Source: Spongiimicrobium salis
GTDB lineage: Bacteria > Bacteroidota > Bacteroidia > Flavobacteriales > Flavobacteriaceae
NCBI RefSeq assembly: GCF_043678055.1
Contig: NZ_JBHEQA010000003.1
Location: 372,001-436,000 of the forward strand
Direction of reading: 5' to 3'
Length of the DNA stretch: 64,000 nucleotides
The notes under the pieces are model-generated. The model searched no databases. It was given only the letters and a program-made list of their open reading frames with translations, and was not told where the DNA came from. The translations under genes were made by a program, and so were the position numbers. Shown piece after piece: positions 28,262 through 38,800 of this stretch (positions are counted from its first letter, which is position 1; the number at the start of each line of letters is the position of its first letter).

Positions 28262-29026
28262 TTAAATCCCCAAAGCTTGACCTCCTCCAACTTGAATGGT
28301 TTCCGCGGTTAAAAAACAAGCGTCATCACTCACTAAGAATGAAACTACTCCCGCTACATCTTCCGGTTGTCCTAACCTTCCCAACATGATATTATTTTTC
28401 CACGAAGCGAACACTTCCGGTTTCGTAGATTTAATCTGCTTGTGAAAATCAGTATCAATAGTACCTGGAGATACCGCGTTTACGCGTATGCCATATTCGG
28501 CGAGGTCTTTTGCCAAAGCTCTGGTCAAGGTATGGACCGCAGCTTTTGAAGTGCCGTAAATACCAGCTCCCGGTCCTCCGGCATTCCAGCCTGCATTTGA
28601 AGTGTAATTAATTATCGAAGCATTCTTTCCCTTCTTCAAAAAGGGAATGGCCGCTCTGGAAACAAAGAAGGTAGAATCGAGGTTTAATGCCATTACGCCT
28701 CTGTAAAACTCGGTCGTCATTTCTTCAAATCTAGATCTACCACCAAGACCTCCTGCATTATTTATAATGGCATCGATCTTACCATATTTTTCTCCAATTT
28801 TAATGATACTTGAGGTTACAGCGGTTTCGTCCGTAACATCAAAACCATAGTATTCGGACGTGATGCCTTCTGCAGCAAGTTCCGCAACACGTTTTGCTCC
28901 GGCTTCATCATCAATACCATTTAAGATTACTGTGTATCCGTCTTTCCCAAGCCTTTTTGCAACTTGGAATCCAATACCACCTGTAGCACCGGTAACAACG
29001 GCTATTTTTTGTTCGATTTTAGTCAT
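28262..29026 (-). CDS. SDR oxidoreductase, probable DEH reductase
   Basis: A 254-residue short-chain dehydrogenase with the TGATGGIG cofactor loop (residues 12-19), NNAGG at 89-93, S143 and the Y157-x3-K161 pair. In alginate loci such SDRs reduce 4-deoxy-L-erythro-5-hexoseulose uronate (DEH) to 2-keto-3-deoxygluconate, and its place between a hexuronate transporter and KDG kinase fits that step. The sequence does not distinguish DEH reductase from KduD-like oxidoreductase, nor NADH from NADPH use. It is 42 nt after the MFS gene. Confidence 0.87.
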   Translation of the reverse strand: MTKIEQKIAVVTGATGGIGFQVAKRLGKDGYTVILNGIDDEAGAKRVAELAAEGITSEYYGFDVTDETAVTSSIIKIGEKYGKIDAIINNAGGLGGRSRFEEMTTEFYRGVMALNLDSTFFVSRAAIPFLKKGKNASIINYTSNAGWNAGGPGAGIYGTSKAAVHTLTRALAKDLAEYGIRVNAVSPGTIDTDFHKQIKSTKPEVFASWKNNIMLGRLGQPEDVAGVVSFLVSDDACFLTAETIQVGGGQALGI

Positions 29027-29068
29027 CTATCTTATTTTTAGTTCTAAGGTTTATTGTTGTTTTATTTG

Positions 29069-30334
29069 TTATGAGATATCAATTGGTTTTATTTCTTTGA
29101 TCAAGACATGTAACGCAATGACACATAAAGGTGCCAATACCGCTAAAATTATAAATGCTGGGGTATAGGATTCTTTTGTAATGACAGGAATCAACCAATT
29201 CATGATCATTACAGATACTGCGCCTACGGCACCGGCCAGCCCCGCCAAAGACCCAACGGACTTATCGCTTAAAAGGTCACTTGGTATGGTTTGCAGGTTA
29301 CTAATAACGAATTGAAAACCAAAGAGCACTATAAATATGAATCCTAAAAATACTTCAGCACTTCGCGCAAATAAAATTGCCGCCACAATTCCTAAAAAAA
29401 TGATAGATGCCCCTATGGTCACTACCAATTTTCTTGATTTATCTACTGATTTTTTTGCCATAAATACCTTAGCGGCCCATCCGCCCGCAATGCTTCCCAA
29501 AGCAGCTCCTACATAGGGAAACCAGGCACTATAGCCAATTTCTTTTACGCTAAAACCATATTCTGTATTGAGATAAATGGGCATCCAGAAAACAAAAAGC
29601 CACCAAATGGGTTCAACAAAAAATCGTGTTGCCAAAACACCCCAAGATTCTTTGTGACGTAATATTTTTAGTAGTCCCGCTCCTTTTTGTGCGTCATTAT
29701 CTTCAACAGAGGTTATTGTATCCTGATGAATATGGGCCTTTTCTTCCTCCGTTATCCAAGGATGCTTATTTGGTTTTTTCTTATTGACAAAAAGCCATGG
29801 AATTATCCAAACAAACCCAAGTACACCAGCAATTACAAAGGTGACCCTCCATCCGTACCCTTCAAATAATGCGGATATGGTGGGGGCGGCAACAATGGAA
29901 CCAATGGCTGCACCAGCGTTAAATAAACCTTGTGCTATTGCTCTTTCTTTAATGGGAAACCACTCGGCATTATTTTTTACTGCTCCTGGCCAGTTCCCTG
30001 CCTCTGCGACACCTAAAACACCCCTAAAAATCCCTAAGGAAACTGCTCCCCTAGCAAAGAAATGCAGTACCGATGCCAGCGACCAAAAGAATATGGACAC
30101 TACAAAACCAAGTTTAGTTCCTATTTTATCGTATAAAGGGCCAGATACAAACTTTCCTATGGCATAGAAAACGGTAAATATGTTGATGATCCAAGCATAA
30201 TCTTCTTGTGTCATCCCCAAGTCTCCCTGTATTGCCGGCCACATAATACTCAATGCCGAACGATCGATATAATTGATAATCGTTGCCAGACAAACTAGGC
30301 TTATGATATACCACCGTAATCCTTTTACTTTCAT
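29069..30334 (-). CDS. MFS transporter of the hexuronate (ExuT-like, ACS) family
   Basis: A 421-residue MFS protein with about 12 transmembrane segments. Characteristic ACS-family text is INYIDRSALSIMWP near residue 20, FVSGPLYDKIGTKLGF, and GVAEAGNWPGAVKNNAEWFPIKERA near residue 127, as in ExuT/GudP-type hexuronate transporters. It should bring unsaturated uronate or DEH across the inner membrane. It is first gene of the MFS-SDR-kdgK-eda operon, whose upstream region carries arms of the alginate operator (30361-30407). Confidence 0.9.
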   Translation of the reverse strand: MKVKGLRWYIISLVCLATIINYIDRSALSIMWPAIQGDLGMTQEDYAWIINIFTVFYAIGKFVSGPLYDKIGTKLGFVVSIFFWSLASVLHFFARGAVSLGIFRGVLGVAEAGNWPGAVKNNAEWFPIKERAIAQGLFNAGAAIGSIVAAPTISALFEGYGWRVTFVIAGVLGFVWIIPWLFVNKKKPNKHPWITEEEKAHIHQDTITSVEDNDAQKGAGLLKILRHKESWGVLATRFFVEPIWWLFVFWMPIYLNTEYGFSVKEIGYSAWFPYVGAALGSIAGGWAAKVFMAKKSVDKSRKLVVTIGASIIFLGIVAAILFARSAEVFLGFIFIVLFGFQFVISNLQTIPSDLLSDKSVGSLAGLAGAVGAVSVMIMNWLIPVITKESYTPAFIILAVLAPLCVIALHVLIKEIKPIDIS

Positions 30335-30360
30335 ACTTCTATTTTAATTGTAATCGGATG

Positions 30361-30407
30361 ATGGTATCAAACTTTATATAGCAGACAATGCTAGTTTGAA
30401 ATACCAA
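30361..30407 (-). promoter_or_regulatory. Divergent operator-like inverted repeat upstream of the MFS-SDR-kdgK-eda operon
   Basis: On the minus strand the right arm reads TTGGTATTTCAAACTAG and the left arm AGTTTGATACCAT. These match the outer arms of the 38-bp palindrome at 49881-49918 (13 of 17 for the first arm), but the centre is about 9 bp longer and lacks the GGTTAACC core. It may be a weaker or altered site for the same GntR regulator. Confidence 0.45.
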
Positions 30408-30547
30408 AATCCATTTATAAAGTAAATCCTTGGGATTGAAAAAACGATCTGCTAAAGAATCCGTTTTTTAATTGTCAAGTTCTACCTCCCTCTTCTTATT
30501 ATTCTATGGCGAAAACAAAAGCGTGCAATTCTATCCCCGCCTATACT

Positions 30548-31249
30548 TTATACATTGTAACAGTATTGATACAACACTTTAAAATGCGTTTTCATTTTTT
30601 CCTTGGCCCGTTTAGGGTCTTGATTTTTAATAGCTTCAAAAATATCTTGATGCTCTTGAATCCCTTTCATGGAAAGGTTGGAATCACAGACATGATATTT
30701 TTCAAAATTGGTGATGATTTCCGGCGTTATGATGAGCATGAACGTATTCATGGTCACATTCTTACTCGCTTTCGCAATGGCCAAATGAAACAATAAATCT
30801 TCTTCAACAGCATCTTCTTTATTGAGAACCTTCTCTTTATAAGCATCCAATGCTTGTCTCATTTTTTCCAAATCCTCATCCGTTCTCCTCAAAGAAGCCA
30901 ATCTTACCGTTTTAAGCTCCAATAAGATTCGTGTTTCTACAAGAGATTTAAAATCCGGATCCTCTAACCGCAATATATCGTCCAACATTCCAATCATGGC
31001 CACCTTACCAATGTTTGCAATAAAGGTTCCACTTTGTGGTCTGGATTTAAGGATACCAAAAAATTCAAGTTTTTGAATGGCCTCTCTAATATTGCTACGA
31101 CTAACCTTAAACTTTTCGGATAGCATTCGTTCAGACGGCAACTTATCTCCAGGCTCCAAGTTTTTATAGGCAATAAAATCCTTAAGTTTGGAGACTATAC
31201 TTTTTTGAACATCACCATTTTCGGATTTTGTCAATAACTCTAGCTTCAT
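30548..31249 (-). CDS. GntR-family regulator, FadR/FCD subfamily (copy 1)
   Basis: A 233-residue regulator. It has an N-terminal winged HTH (about 1-75, with PGDKLPSERMLSEKFKVSRSNIREAIQKLEFFGIL, the GntR signature) and an FCD ligand domain (about 85-225, with LVETRILLELKTVRLA and DLLFHLAIAKASKN). FCD regulators commonly sense sugar acids, so an alginate breakdown product such as KDG or DEH is a fair guess. It lies between the alginate lyase/SusCD operon and the catabolic operon. Its own promoter carries the shared operator (31272-31296), which suggests autoregulation. Copy 2 at 55307-56008 is about 86% identical (33 differences in a hand alignment). Confidence 0.92.
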   Translation of the reverse strand: MKLELLTKSENGDVQKSIVSKLKDFIAYKNLEPGDKLPSERMLSEKFKVSRSNIREAIQKLEFFGILKSRPQSGTFIANIGKVAMIGMLDDILRLEDPDFKSLVETRILLELKTVRLASLRRTDEDLEKMRQALDAYKEKVLNKEDAVEEDLLFHLAIAKASKNVTMNTFMLIITPEIITNFEKYHVCDSNLSMKGIQEHQDIFEAIKNQDPKRAKEKMKTHFKVLYQYCYNV

Positions 31250-31271
31250 GTTTATCTCTTCAAATTAAAAA

Positions 31272-31296
31272 TTGGTTAACCAGATTGGTTTGTTAA
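31272..31296 (-). promoter_or_regulatory. Alginate operator, two dyad units, upstream of GntR copy 1
   Basis: Units TTGGTTAACCAG (31272-31283) and TTGGTTTGTTAA (31285-31296) lie on a 13-bp pitch. The gene-proximal 60 bp resembles the same region of GntR copy 2, including AGTATTTTTATAAATTTAAC on the minus strand, so promoter and operator were duplicated with the gene. Confidence 0.75.
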
Positions 31297-31431
31297 ATTT
31301 ATAAAAATACTGGAACAATTGAGGTCATATTCCCTACCTTTTTTTAGTCATCAAGAAGGCCATTGCCATCTTTTTCGTCAATGGCGCTTCTCGTTCAACT
31401 AAACTAACTCAACTAAATTCATCCTTTTCCA

Positions 31432-32397
31432 TTAATGTTCAACTTCTAACTCATAGTATTTTACTCGGGCATATGCCCCTTCGTCCGTTGTTTGCAAATA
31501 ATTTCCTGCTTTAAAATAATTCTCAAAAACGCCCCATTTATTCATACTCTCATTGGCAAACACAACGGATTGCCCATTATTTAAAATCACTTCCATTCTG
31601 CCTTCTTCCACCTTTACTTCCAATGAAAATTTATCAAAACCTACTTCTTGATCAAAGTTAAAACCATCATCATCGGTCCAGGCATCGGTATACAACAGAT
31701 CTGTGCCTGTAGTATTTACATTTTTTAGTTCTTTGCTCTTCACTCTCACTTTTCCATTTTGCCAATAGATTTTTAATACAGGGGGAGCGTTATTGTCATC
31801 CTCTCCGATCAAATCGCGTTGCGCATTGGTCAATCGGCCATGTATCTGCATAATAATGGTTCTATGATATTTTCCTTGCCCATCTTTTGAAATATCCTCC
31901 ATTTGCAATGTCCCGTACATTCTTCCTCCCTGAGCAAAGGTCCAGTTTGTACTATTGCTACCAGGATTCATTTGTTCCCGCAATTCTGTTCTAGATCTTG
32001 AGGAATTTGCAGTAGTAACTCCAGGATAGGTGTAGAATACCAATGCTCCCTCAATGGAATCGTTGTACATGAATGGACGCAAGGTCTCATTAGTAGCATA
32101 GTCCAGTATTGCTGGGGGTTCTACTTCCGTAGGTCTCCCATTATTGCCTACAGGCAGGGTTACCTTCCAATGACTTAAATCAATATTGGGCAGGACAAAG
32201 GAGGGATCATTTTCCGTTGTTGTACCTCCTTGGGGATTTTCAGGTACTCCTTCATTTTCAGGCCCAGCTGTTTCTTCCCCCGTAGTCCAAATGCGAGTAT
32301 CCGTCTCGCTTTCCTGATTTCCATTACACGAAAAGAAAAACAAAATTCCACAGAAAATAAGAAGGCCTGTATGTAATTTATGCATGTATTTTTTCAT
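31432..32397 (-). CDS. PL7 alginate lyase lipoprotein
   Basis: A 321-residue lipoprotein (LFFFSC, Cys24) with an acidic Pro/Gly/Thr linker (about 25-68) and one PL7 beta-jelly-roll domain. The three PL7 blocks are all present: RTELR at 136-140, QIH at 184-186 (catalytic His186) and YFKAGNYLQ at 294-302 (catalytic Tyr300). PL7 enzymes cut alginate by beta-elimination. QIH rather than QVH is often linked to activity on guluronate-containing stretches, although that is only a tendency. It is the last gene of the SusCD operon, 11 nt after its paralogue. Confidence 0.94.
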   Translation of the reverse strand: MKKYMHKLHTGLLIFCGILFFFSCNGNQESETDTRIWTTGEETAGPENEGVPENPQGGTTTENDPSFVLPNIDLSHWKVTLPVGNNGRPTEVEPPAILDYATNETLRPFMYNDSIEGALVFYTYPGVTTANSSRSRTELREQMNPGSNSTNWTFAQGGRMYGTLQMEDISKDGQGKYHRTIIMQIHGRLTNAQRDLIGEDDNNAPPVLKIYWQNGKVRVKSKELKNVNTTGTDLLYTDAWTDDDGFNFDQEVGFDKFSLEVKVEEGRMEVILNNGQSVVFANESMNKWGVFENYFKAGNYLQTTDEGAYARVKYYELEVEH

Positions 32398-32408
32398 TAA
32401 ATCATTTC

Positions 32409-33341
32409 TTAATGGGATACCTCAAGATCGTATAAGTTTACTTTTGCAAAAGCACCTTCGTCCCGAGATTGAAAATAGTTGCCCACTTTAAAGTAATTTT
32501 CAAATACTCCCCAACGCCTTATGCTAGGCGTATCATATACAAAAAACTCATTCTTGTTCAAGGAAACCACCATTTTCCCTTTGGTCACTTTAACCTCAAT
32601 GGTAAATTTTCGAAAACCGACTTCTTCCTCAAAATTCCTTCCTTTATCATCGGTCCACGCATCTTCATGTAAAATACCATTAGGATCTACCCCTTTAAAT
32701 TTCAATACTTTGGTCTTCACCCTTATCTTTCCATTTTGCCAATAGATTTTTAAAATCGGAGGAGCATTGTTGTCTTTTTGACCTATCAGATCCCGTTGTT
32801 CATTGGTTAATCTGCCATGAATCTGGGCAATAATTACTTTGTGATATTTTCCATCATCTCCCCTAGATACCTTACCCATGGCCATTTTGGCTTTCATATA
32901 TCCTCCTTGCTCAAATGTCCAGTTTACGTTATTGTTTCCCGGTTCCATTTGTTCGCGCAACTCTGATCTTGAATATTTGGTATTTGCCGTTGTTGCCTTT
33001 GTAGGATACGCGTGAAAGACCAAAGCTCCCGAAACCGAATCGTTATACATAAAGGGCTTTAAGACTTCATTGGTCGCATAAGCGGAAATCTCTGGCGGAC
33101 CAACACTTATAGCTCCCCCTTTACCCGTACCTTCTGGAATCGTAACCTTCCAATGGGAAAGGTCAATATTGGGCAACCTTACTTTTTTCCGTTTCTTTTT
33201 CTTTTTCTTCTTTTTCTCCTGTACTTCAACCTTGACATTGGTATCCACAACACCATTTTTCTTGTTTTGACCTGTAACGTCAATAGAAAGAAATGCCATC
33301 ATCCCCAAGATCAGTACGAGTTTTTTTCGCAATTTTTTCAT
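32409..33341 (-). CDS. PL7 alginate lyase with polylysine linker
   Basis: A 310-residue secreted PL7 enzyme. The signal peptide MKKLRKKLVLILGMMAFLSIDVTG appears to be type I, as no lipobox Cys is present, so unlike its neighbour it may be soluble. The PL7 blocks are RSELR at 125-129, QIH at 173-175 and YFKVGNYFQ near 285, where the usual KAG is KVG. Residues 43-53 are eight lysines, an arginine and two lysines, just before the catalytic domain (LPNIDLSHWKV). The catalytic domain is close to that of the 31432-32397 lyase, which points to tandem duplication. The basic run could bind polyanionic alginate. Confidence 0.92.
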   Translation of the reverse strand: MKKLRKKLVLILGMMAFLSIDVTGQNKKNGVVDTNVKVEVQEKKKKKKKKRKKVRLPNIDLSHWKVTIPEGTGKGGAISVGPPEISAYATNEVLKPFMYNDSVSGALVFHAYPTKATTANTKYSRSELREQMEPGNNNVNWTFEQGGYMKAKMAMGKVSRGDDGKYHKVIIAQIHGRLTNEQRDLIGQKDNNAPPILKIYWQNGKIRVKTKVLKFKGVDPNGILHEDAWTDDKGRNFEEEVGFRKFTIEVKVTKGKMVVSLNKNEFFVYDTPSIRRWGVFENYFKVGNYFQSRDEGAFAKVNLYDLEVSH

Positions 33342-33349
33342 TTTATACC

Positions 33350-34372
33350 TTAATTAATGGCCGTAATCGTAACGGAGTCTGCCCTAATTTCCTCATCCCC
33401 ACTGGCATAGCCATACATCGCAAAATCAGCAGGGTCTTCAGGACCAGAATTCCCAATACCTCGGATAAAGAGGGCCACACTATCATTGGAACCAGCATTA
33501 AAGAAAAAGGCAAAAACACGATACTCACTGGTATTTGGGTTGTCTACCGCCTCTACCAACAAAACATTCTCTGGGATTTCAGTTTGAGGTACGGAAGCGT
33601 ACCCAAAACCATCTTGTGGAATTTCAGCAGTATCCGTGAAATATACGGGCGTATAACCATCTACATATCCTTCCCCAGCTAGTACTCTGATTTCTAATTG
33701 ACTTGGCAAATCTCCAGGCTGATCGGATTGGAAAAGTATGGGGATTTCAATTCTGTAATCCGCATTCGGAACAACCTCAAACTCCTGATACACATGATCT
33801 GGTTCTGCATTATCGAACTTAAGGACATCAGATCCATTGCCACTACTAGACTCCCCTTGTTCCCCTAAACTTCTATTGATCCATCCAGAGCAAGTACAAT
33901 CGGAGCCGGATGATTTAGGAGATCTTACAAATTCTGGATTCAATAATATAGGATCGGGAACTGCAGGAGCCTCTGGCTCTATTAATTCAATAGTTTCCGA
34001 GTAAGTAGCTGTTTGCCCCAAAGCGTCGGACACCGTTAAACTTACGGTAAATGAACCTTCGCCAGGATAAATGACCACCGGATCTATTTCCGTTGACGTA
34101 GTACCATTGCCCAAATCCCATAAAAAGTCTATGGCATTATCGGATTGATTGGCAAACTGCACTTGGGTAAATGTTTCAATTTCAACCCCATTGGTAAAGG
34201 TAAAAAATGCGGTAGGGGGTGTTTCATCTGCCAAAGAATTCGCTTCTGGTAAGTCGTCCAAAAAATCACAAGAAACCATTGCCAGGGCAAAAACCAAACC
34301 TAACAACAAGCTGGTTTTTGATATCAATCTAATCGTTAAAACTCTTTTTCTCATCATCTTATATTTTAGCAT
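33350..34372 (-). CDS. PKD-containing surface glycan-binding lipoprotein (third gene of the SusCD operon)
   Basis: A 340-residue lipoprotein (ALAMVSC, Cys35) with a PKD domain (about 48-130, FLWDLGNGTTSTE) and a C-terminal beta-sandwich (about 135-340) that contains CTCSGW and YQEFEVVPNADYRI. Position directly after SusD is typical of SusE/SusF-like or SGBP proteins that hold glycan at the surface; alginate is the expected ligand. No catalytic motif is seen. The start at 34372 overlaps the SusD stop by one base (TAATG); the ATGATG at 34357/34354 is an equally good start and gives the usual short leader. Confidence 0.75.
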   Translation of the reverse strand: MLKYKMMRKRVLTIRLISKTSLLLGLVFALAMVSCDFLDDLPEANSLADETPPTAFFTFTNGVEIETFTQVQFANQSDNAIDFLWDLGNGTTSTEIDPVVIYPGEGSFTVSLTVSDALGQTATYSETIELIEPEAPAVPDPILLNPEFVRSPKSSGSDCTCSGWINRSLGEQGESSSGNGSDVLKFDNAEPDHVYQEFEVVPNADYRIEIPILFQSDQPGDLPSQLEIRVLAGEGYVDGYTPVYFTDTAEIPQDGFGYASVPQTEIPENVLLVEAVDNPNTSEYRVFAFFFNAGSNDSVALFIRGIGNSGPEDPADFAMYGYASGDEEIRADSVTITAIN

Positions 34373-35805
34373 TAATATCCTGGATTTTGTGTTAGTAGCC
34401 CTTGGCTTATTGAAATTTCCGGTCCAGGAATTGGTAATAGTAAGTCTGTAGCCTGAAAATCATGGCTATTTGCCGCAGAAAATGCAGACAGGACCTCTTG
34501 GGCAACCCCAAAACGTTTTAGATCTAAAAAGCGATGATTTTCAAAAGCCAATTCCACGCGTCTTTCATCCATTAACATTTGTCTGGTGATATTTGTGACG
34601 GGTTCCGTAATTCCCGCTCTTGCCCTAACCGCTTCAAAAGAGGCAATGGCCGCCGGAACATTAGTTTCCGCACCTCCTGCCATAATCGATTCTACATGCA
34701 ATAAAAGCACGTCTGCGTAACGTGTGACAATCCAGTCGTTCCCCGCAATTCGCGGATTTGCAGGAGCTGATGTCACCCCTACATTTTCGTCAATGATCGG
34801 CAAGAATTTAACGGTTTGCCATCTGCCCGGATTTCCAGGATCTTCCCTAAAAGAAAATTGTCCTCTATTACCCCCAAAAGCTGCAAATGCCGCAACCAGT
34901 TCGTCCGTGGCATAATTTGATCCCGTACCACGACCTACCGCATCCAAAAATTCAGCTGAAAAACCTTGGCTGTCGTCTACATTACCGTCATCAAAACCAA
35001 TAGCAAATATGGTTTCATTATTACTTTCATTGTAAAAGATATCCAAGAAGTTATCTTCAAGGCTGTAATCCCCGCTATCAATAACATCCTCTAACAACCG
35101 TTGGGCATCCAAATAATTGGTCCCCAAAGTCATATATACCTTGGCAAGAAACGTTTGGGCGGCTGCTTTTGAAGCTCTTGTTCTAAAGCTGTTATCCAAA
35201 TCACTGTTTACCGCAAATTCCAGATCTTCTACGATTAGATCATAAATCTGACCTTCATCGACCCTTGTGAAAGCAATTTCAGTTTCCTCTGGGGCGATTG
35301 TTCTCGTAATCAAGGGAACATCTCCATAATAACGTACTAAATTGAAATAAGCGTAAGCTCTTAAAAAACGGGCTTCGGCCTCAAATCTATTTGCATTACC
35401 CGCAGAAGCATTCTCCAAGTTCTCCAATACCACATTGGCCGTAAAAATAATTCTGTACATACTGCGGTAGTAGGTCACTACTGCAAGCGTTTGAGGAAGC
35501 ACTGTAAAAGTTTCAAAATCAAAACCTTGGGGCGACCCACTTTTTGTTCTTGCATTGTCACTTAGGACTTCGCCCATTTGATACTCTACTTGAATACCTA
35601 AAAATGGATTATTGAAACCACCATCTCCTTCTAATGGGTTACTGCCTTGCAATGCATTATAGATATTAATAATTCCAGAGGTGATTTCATCATCATCGTT
35701 GAAAAAACTATCTACCGTTGCTGCCGATGTCGGCACAGGATCTAAGTCACAAGACCCAATAAAAAAGGTCAGACAGAGAATTACATATATTTTTATTCGT
35801 TTCAT
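34372..35805 (-). CDS. SusD/RagB-family outer-membrane lipoprotein (alginate locus, copy 1)
   Basis: A 477-residue SusD-like protein. The start at 35805 (MKRIKIYVILCLTFFIGSC, lipobox Cys19) is preferred over an upstream ATG that overlaps susC. Family features are FLRAYAYFNLVRYYGDVPLIT with the TPR-like helices, AAAQTFLAKVYMTLG, RYADVLLLHVESI, the DERRVELAFENHRFLDLKRFG block and the closing LLLPIPGPEI. With the SusC partner 19 nt upstream it forms the lid of an outer-membrane oligosaccharide importer; substrate alginate oligosaccharides by context. Confidence 0.95.
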   Translation of the reverse strand: MKRIKIYVILCLTFFIGSCDLDPVPTSAATVDSFFNDDDEITSGIINIYNALQGSNPLEGDGGFNNPFLGIQVEYQMGEVLSDNARTKSGSPQGFDFETFTVLPQTLAVVTYYRSMYRIIFTANVVLENLENASAGNANRFEAEARFLRAYAYFNLVRYYGDVPLITRTIAPEETEIAFTRVDEGQIYDLIVEDLEFAVNSDLDNSFRTRASKAAAQTFLAKVYMTLGTNYLDAQRLLEDVIDSGDYSLEDNFLDIFYNESNNETIFAIGFDDGNVDDSQGFSAEFLDAVGRGTGSNYATDELVAAFAAFGGNRGQFSFREDPGNPGRWQTVKFLPIIDENVGVTSAPANPRIAGNDWIVTRYADVLLLHVESIMAGGAETNVPAAIASFEAVRARAGITEPVTNITRQMLMDERRVELAFENHRFLDLKRFGVAQEVLSAFSAANSHDFQATDLLLPIPGPEISISQGLLTQNPGY

Positions 35806-35824
35806 GGATTTTGTTTTTGGTCTG

Positions 35825-38800
35825 TTAAAATTCAACATTTACCCCTAGTGTTATGGTTCTATTTATGGCCGTACCTCCCCTATTGTACCCAAAGGTCAAT
35901 GGACCTTGCGGTAGATCTCTAATATGTTCAGGGTTCCAACCTGTAAAATCTGAAGCCGTAATGAACAAAAGATTCTGACCTGTGGCATATAACCTGAGCG
36001 TTGATAAGTTCAATTGTTCGGTAACCTTTCTTGGAAAATTATACCCCAGACTTACCGTTCGTAAAGCTACATAACCTGCATTTTGCACCAATTGACTTGT
36101 GAATATACGTGGCACCAAAAACTGTTGGTCCGGCGTAATGGAACGATCAAAATCTACCGTATTACTATTAAAAAAGTCAAAAACATACTGATCCCCCAGA
36201 TTATAGGTCTTAGCACCATGGCTTCCCTGGAATAAAAAGCTGAAGTCCATATTACCATATCTAAAATCATTGGAAAAACTCCAGATCAAATCTGGGTAGG
36301 GATCACCTAAAATCGTTTTGTCATCATCATCAATAAGCCCATCTCCATTCAAGTCCTTAGCATAGGCAAACTGCGTTCTATTTCCTACTTGTCTAAAGGG
36401 ATCACTTAAAAACTCAAAGTCAATATCCCTATCGAACACATATCCGTAAAAGGATGATATGGGCTGACCAACTTGATTGATCCATTCCACCAGTCTACTT
36501 CCATCTCCGGTATTTACGATTTGACCATCGGAATCTCCAAATTCCGTCAAGGTATTTTCATTGAAAGAACCTATTAAGGTTGCACCCCATCTGAACTTTT
36601 CCGTGTTCACAAAACGGGTACGCAACTCAAACTCCACACCTTCGTTTTCAACTTCTCCCAAGTTTACCAAGGCACTTGTAAAACCAGTGGTTCCAGCCAC
36701 AGGTTGGTTCAACAATAATTGATCACTCGTTCTTTTATAGTAGTCCAAGGAACCGGAAATTGCATTGTTAAAAAGGCCAAAATCTACCCCTGGGTTAATT
36801 TCTATAGATCGCTCCCACTTTAAGTTGGGGTTCGCTATATTCAAAGGATTAAAAGCACTGGTGATAGTACCATCTACAACGGCACTAGAAGGGCCCAACA
36901 AAGCTTGAGAGGCGTAATTATCGATAAAGAAATCTCCTGAATCAATACTATTGGTACCGGTAATACCATAGCTAAAACGGAGCTTTAGCTGGTTGACCGC
37001 TTCACTATTTCTTAAAAAATCTTCATTGGAGACTACCCATCCTGCAGATACCGCAGGGAAGGTTCCGTATTTCACATCTTCTCCAAAAGTAGAAAAACCA
37101 TCGGTCCTGAAACTGGCATTAAACAAATACTTTTCATCATAGGAATAAATTACCCTGCTCAAAAAGGAATTCAATCGGTTATCCCCGTCAAAGGCGGTTG
37201 CTAAATTAATAATGGAACCTCCACCAACATTGGGAATTAAATCTGAAGTAAAGCCACTGGTTTCGATATCCGATACTTCAAAAAATCGCTTTTCAAAGGA
37301 GGCACCGGCAATGGCATTGATATCGTGTTTCCCAAAGGTTTTGTTGTAGCTAAAAATATTGTCCGAAATCAATGCCCATCTGCTCCTTGTATCATAGGAA
37401 GCATTGGCTCCGGCGGCACCATTTCTCGATTCATTGATTCCCTGATAATCCGTTCGGATTCTATTTTCATAAGTTGCCGTGAAAGAAGATCTAAAGCTAA
37501 AATTCTTGGTAAACTTATAATCAGCATATAACCTTCCATAGAAATTATATCGGTCTTCAAAACGTTCGCGTTCCAATAATTTAGCCAATGGATTGATATT
37601 ACTGGTGTTACTGATATCTACGCCACTGCCCACTGGAACCCCTTGAAAGTTACCATTGGCATCAAAAATACTCGTTGCGCCTGCAGGGTATTGAAAATCA
37701 TCGAACATTCTTTGCAATACATAATCTCCTACTTGAGCATCGGCATACCTGCCTCCATCCCTTATGCGATTGACAAAGTTAATATTGGTCTCATCCAAAC
37801 GCGCGGGTACCCACGAAGGTTGACGGATTACATCGTACAAACCTGTGGCACTAAATCTTCTTCGGTTGGAGTAAGAAGGCGAAAAACTCGCTCCTATCTT
37901 TACTTTATCGGTAAGCTGTGTATCCAATTTAAGTTGTGCCTGATATCGCTCAAAACTATCCGTTAGCAGCACCCCTTCATCAGAAACATAGCCCAAGTTA
38001 ATGTTGTACTTTGTTTTTTTGGTGCCTCCACGAACACTAAAGTTGTGACTACTAATGACCCCGCCATTGATGACAATATCCTGCCAATCATTTTCAGCAT
38101 TGATCAATTGTCGGAATTGACTTCCCAAAGACAGTCCTCCGGTAATGGCGATCTCACGCTCCAATTCTCCTTCAAAATCAATATCATAGGCGTCACTTCT
38201 CCTACCCTCCTTAAAACCTGTAAAGGTATTGTAGGTAAATCTGGGTTTCCCTTCTTTCCCTTGTTTTGTGGTAATCTGGATAACACCATTTGCGCCTCTT
38301 GAACCAAAAATAGCTGCAGAAGCCGCATCCTTCAACACTTCAAAGGATTCTACATTGTTCATATCCAAATTGGTTAAAAAATCAGAATCGACCACTGCCC
38401 CATCAATCACAACCAAGGGTCCACTGCTAGAAGTTATAGAACCCACACCTCGTATACGAATAGTGGGGGCACCACCGGCCTCCCCTTCCGAATTTCTGAT
38501 GTTCACCCCCGAAACCTGTCCGATCAATGCCTCATCGACCCTGGAGACCGAAATTTGATCCAAATCTTCATTCACCACCTTGGATATCGCCCCGGTCAGT
38601 AAAGATTTCTTTTGAGTACCGTAACCGATTACGACCACTTCATCCAGTTCACTGGCACCAACATTCATCGTTACATTGATAGGCGTGATGCCGCTGACTA
38701 TACGGGTTTCGGTTTGGTAACCGATATAGGAAAATTGCAATACTTCCCCCTCGGAAACCTTAAGGCTATACTTTCCGTCAAAATCGGTTTGCGTGCCCCT

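Noticed and set aside
31359..31385. Inverted repeat GCCATTG/CAATGGC after the last PL7 gene as terminator
   Set aside because: The loop is long (13 nt) and the T-run is not adjacent, so it falls short of a standard intrinsic terminator.
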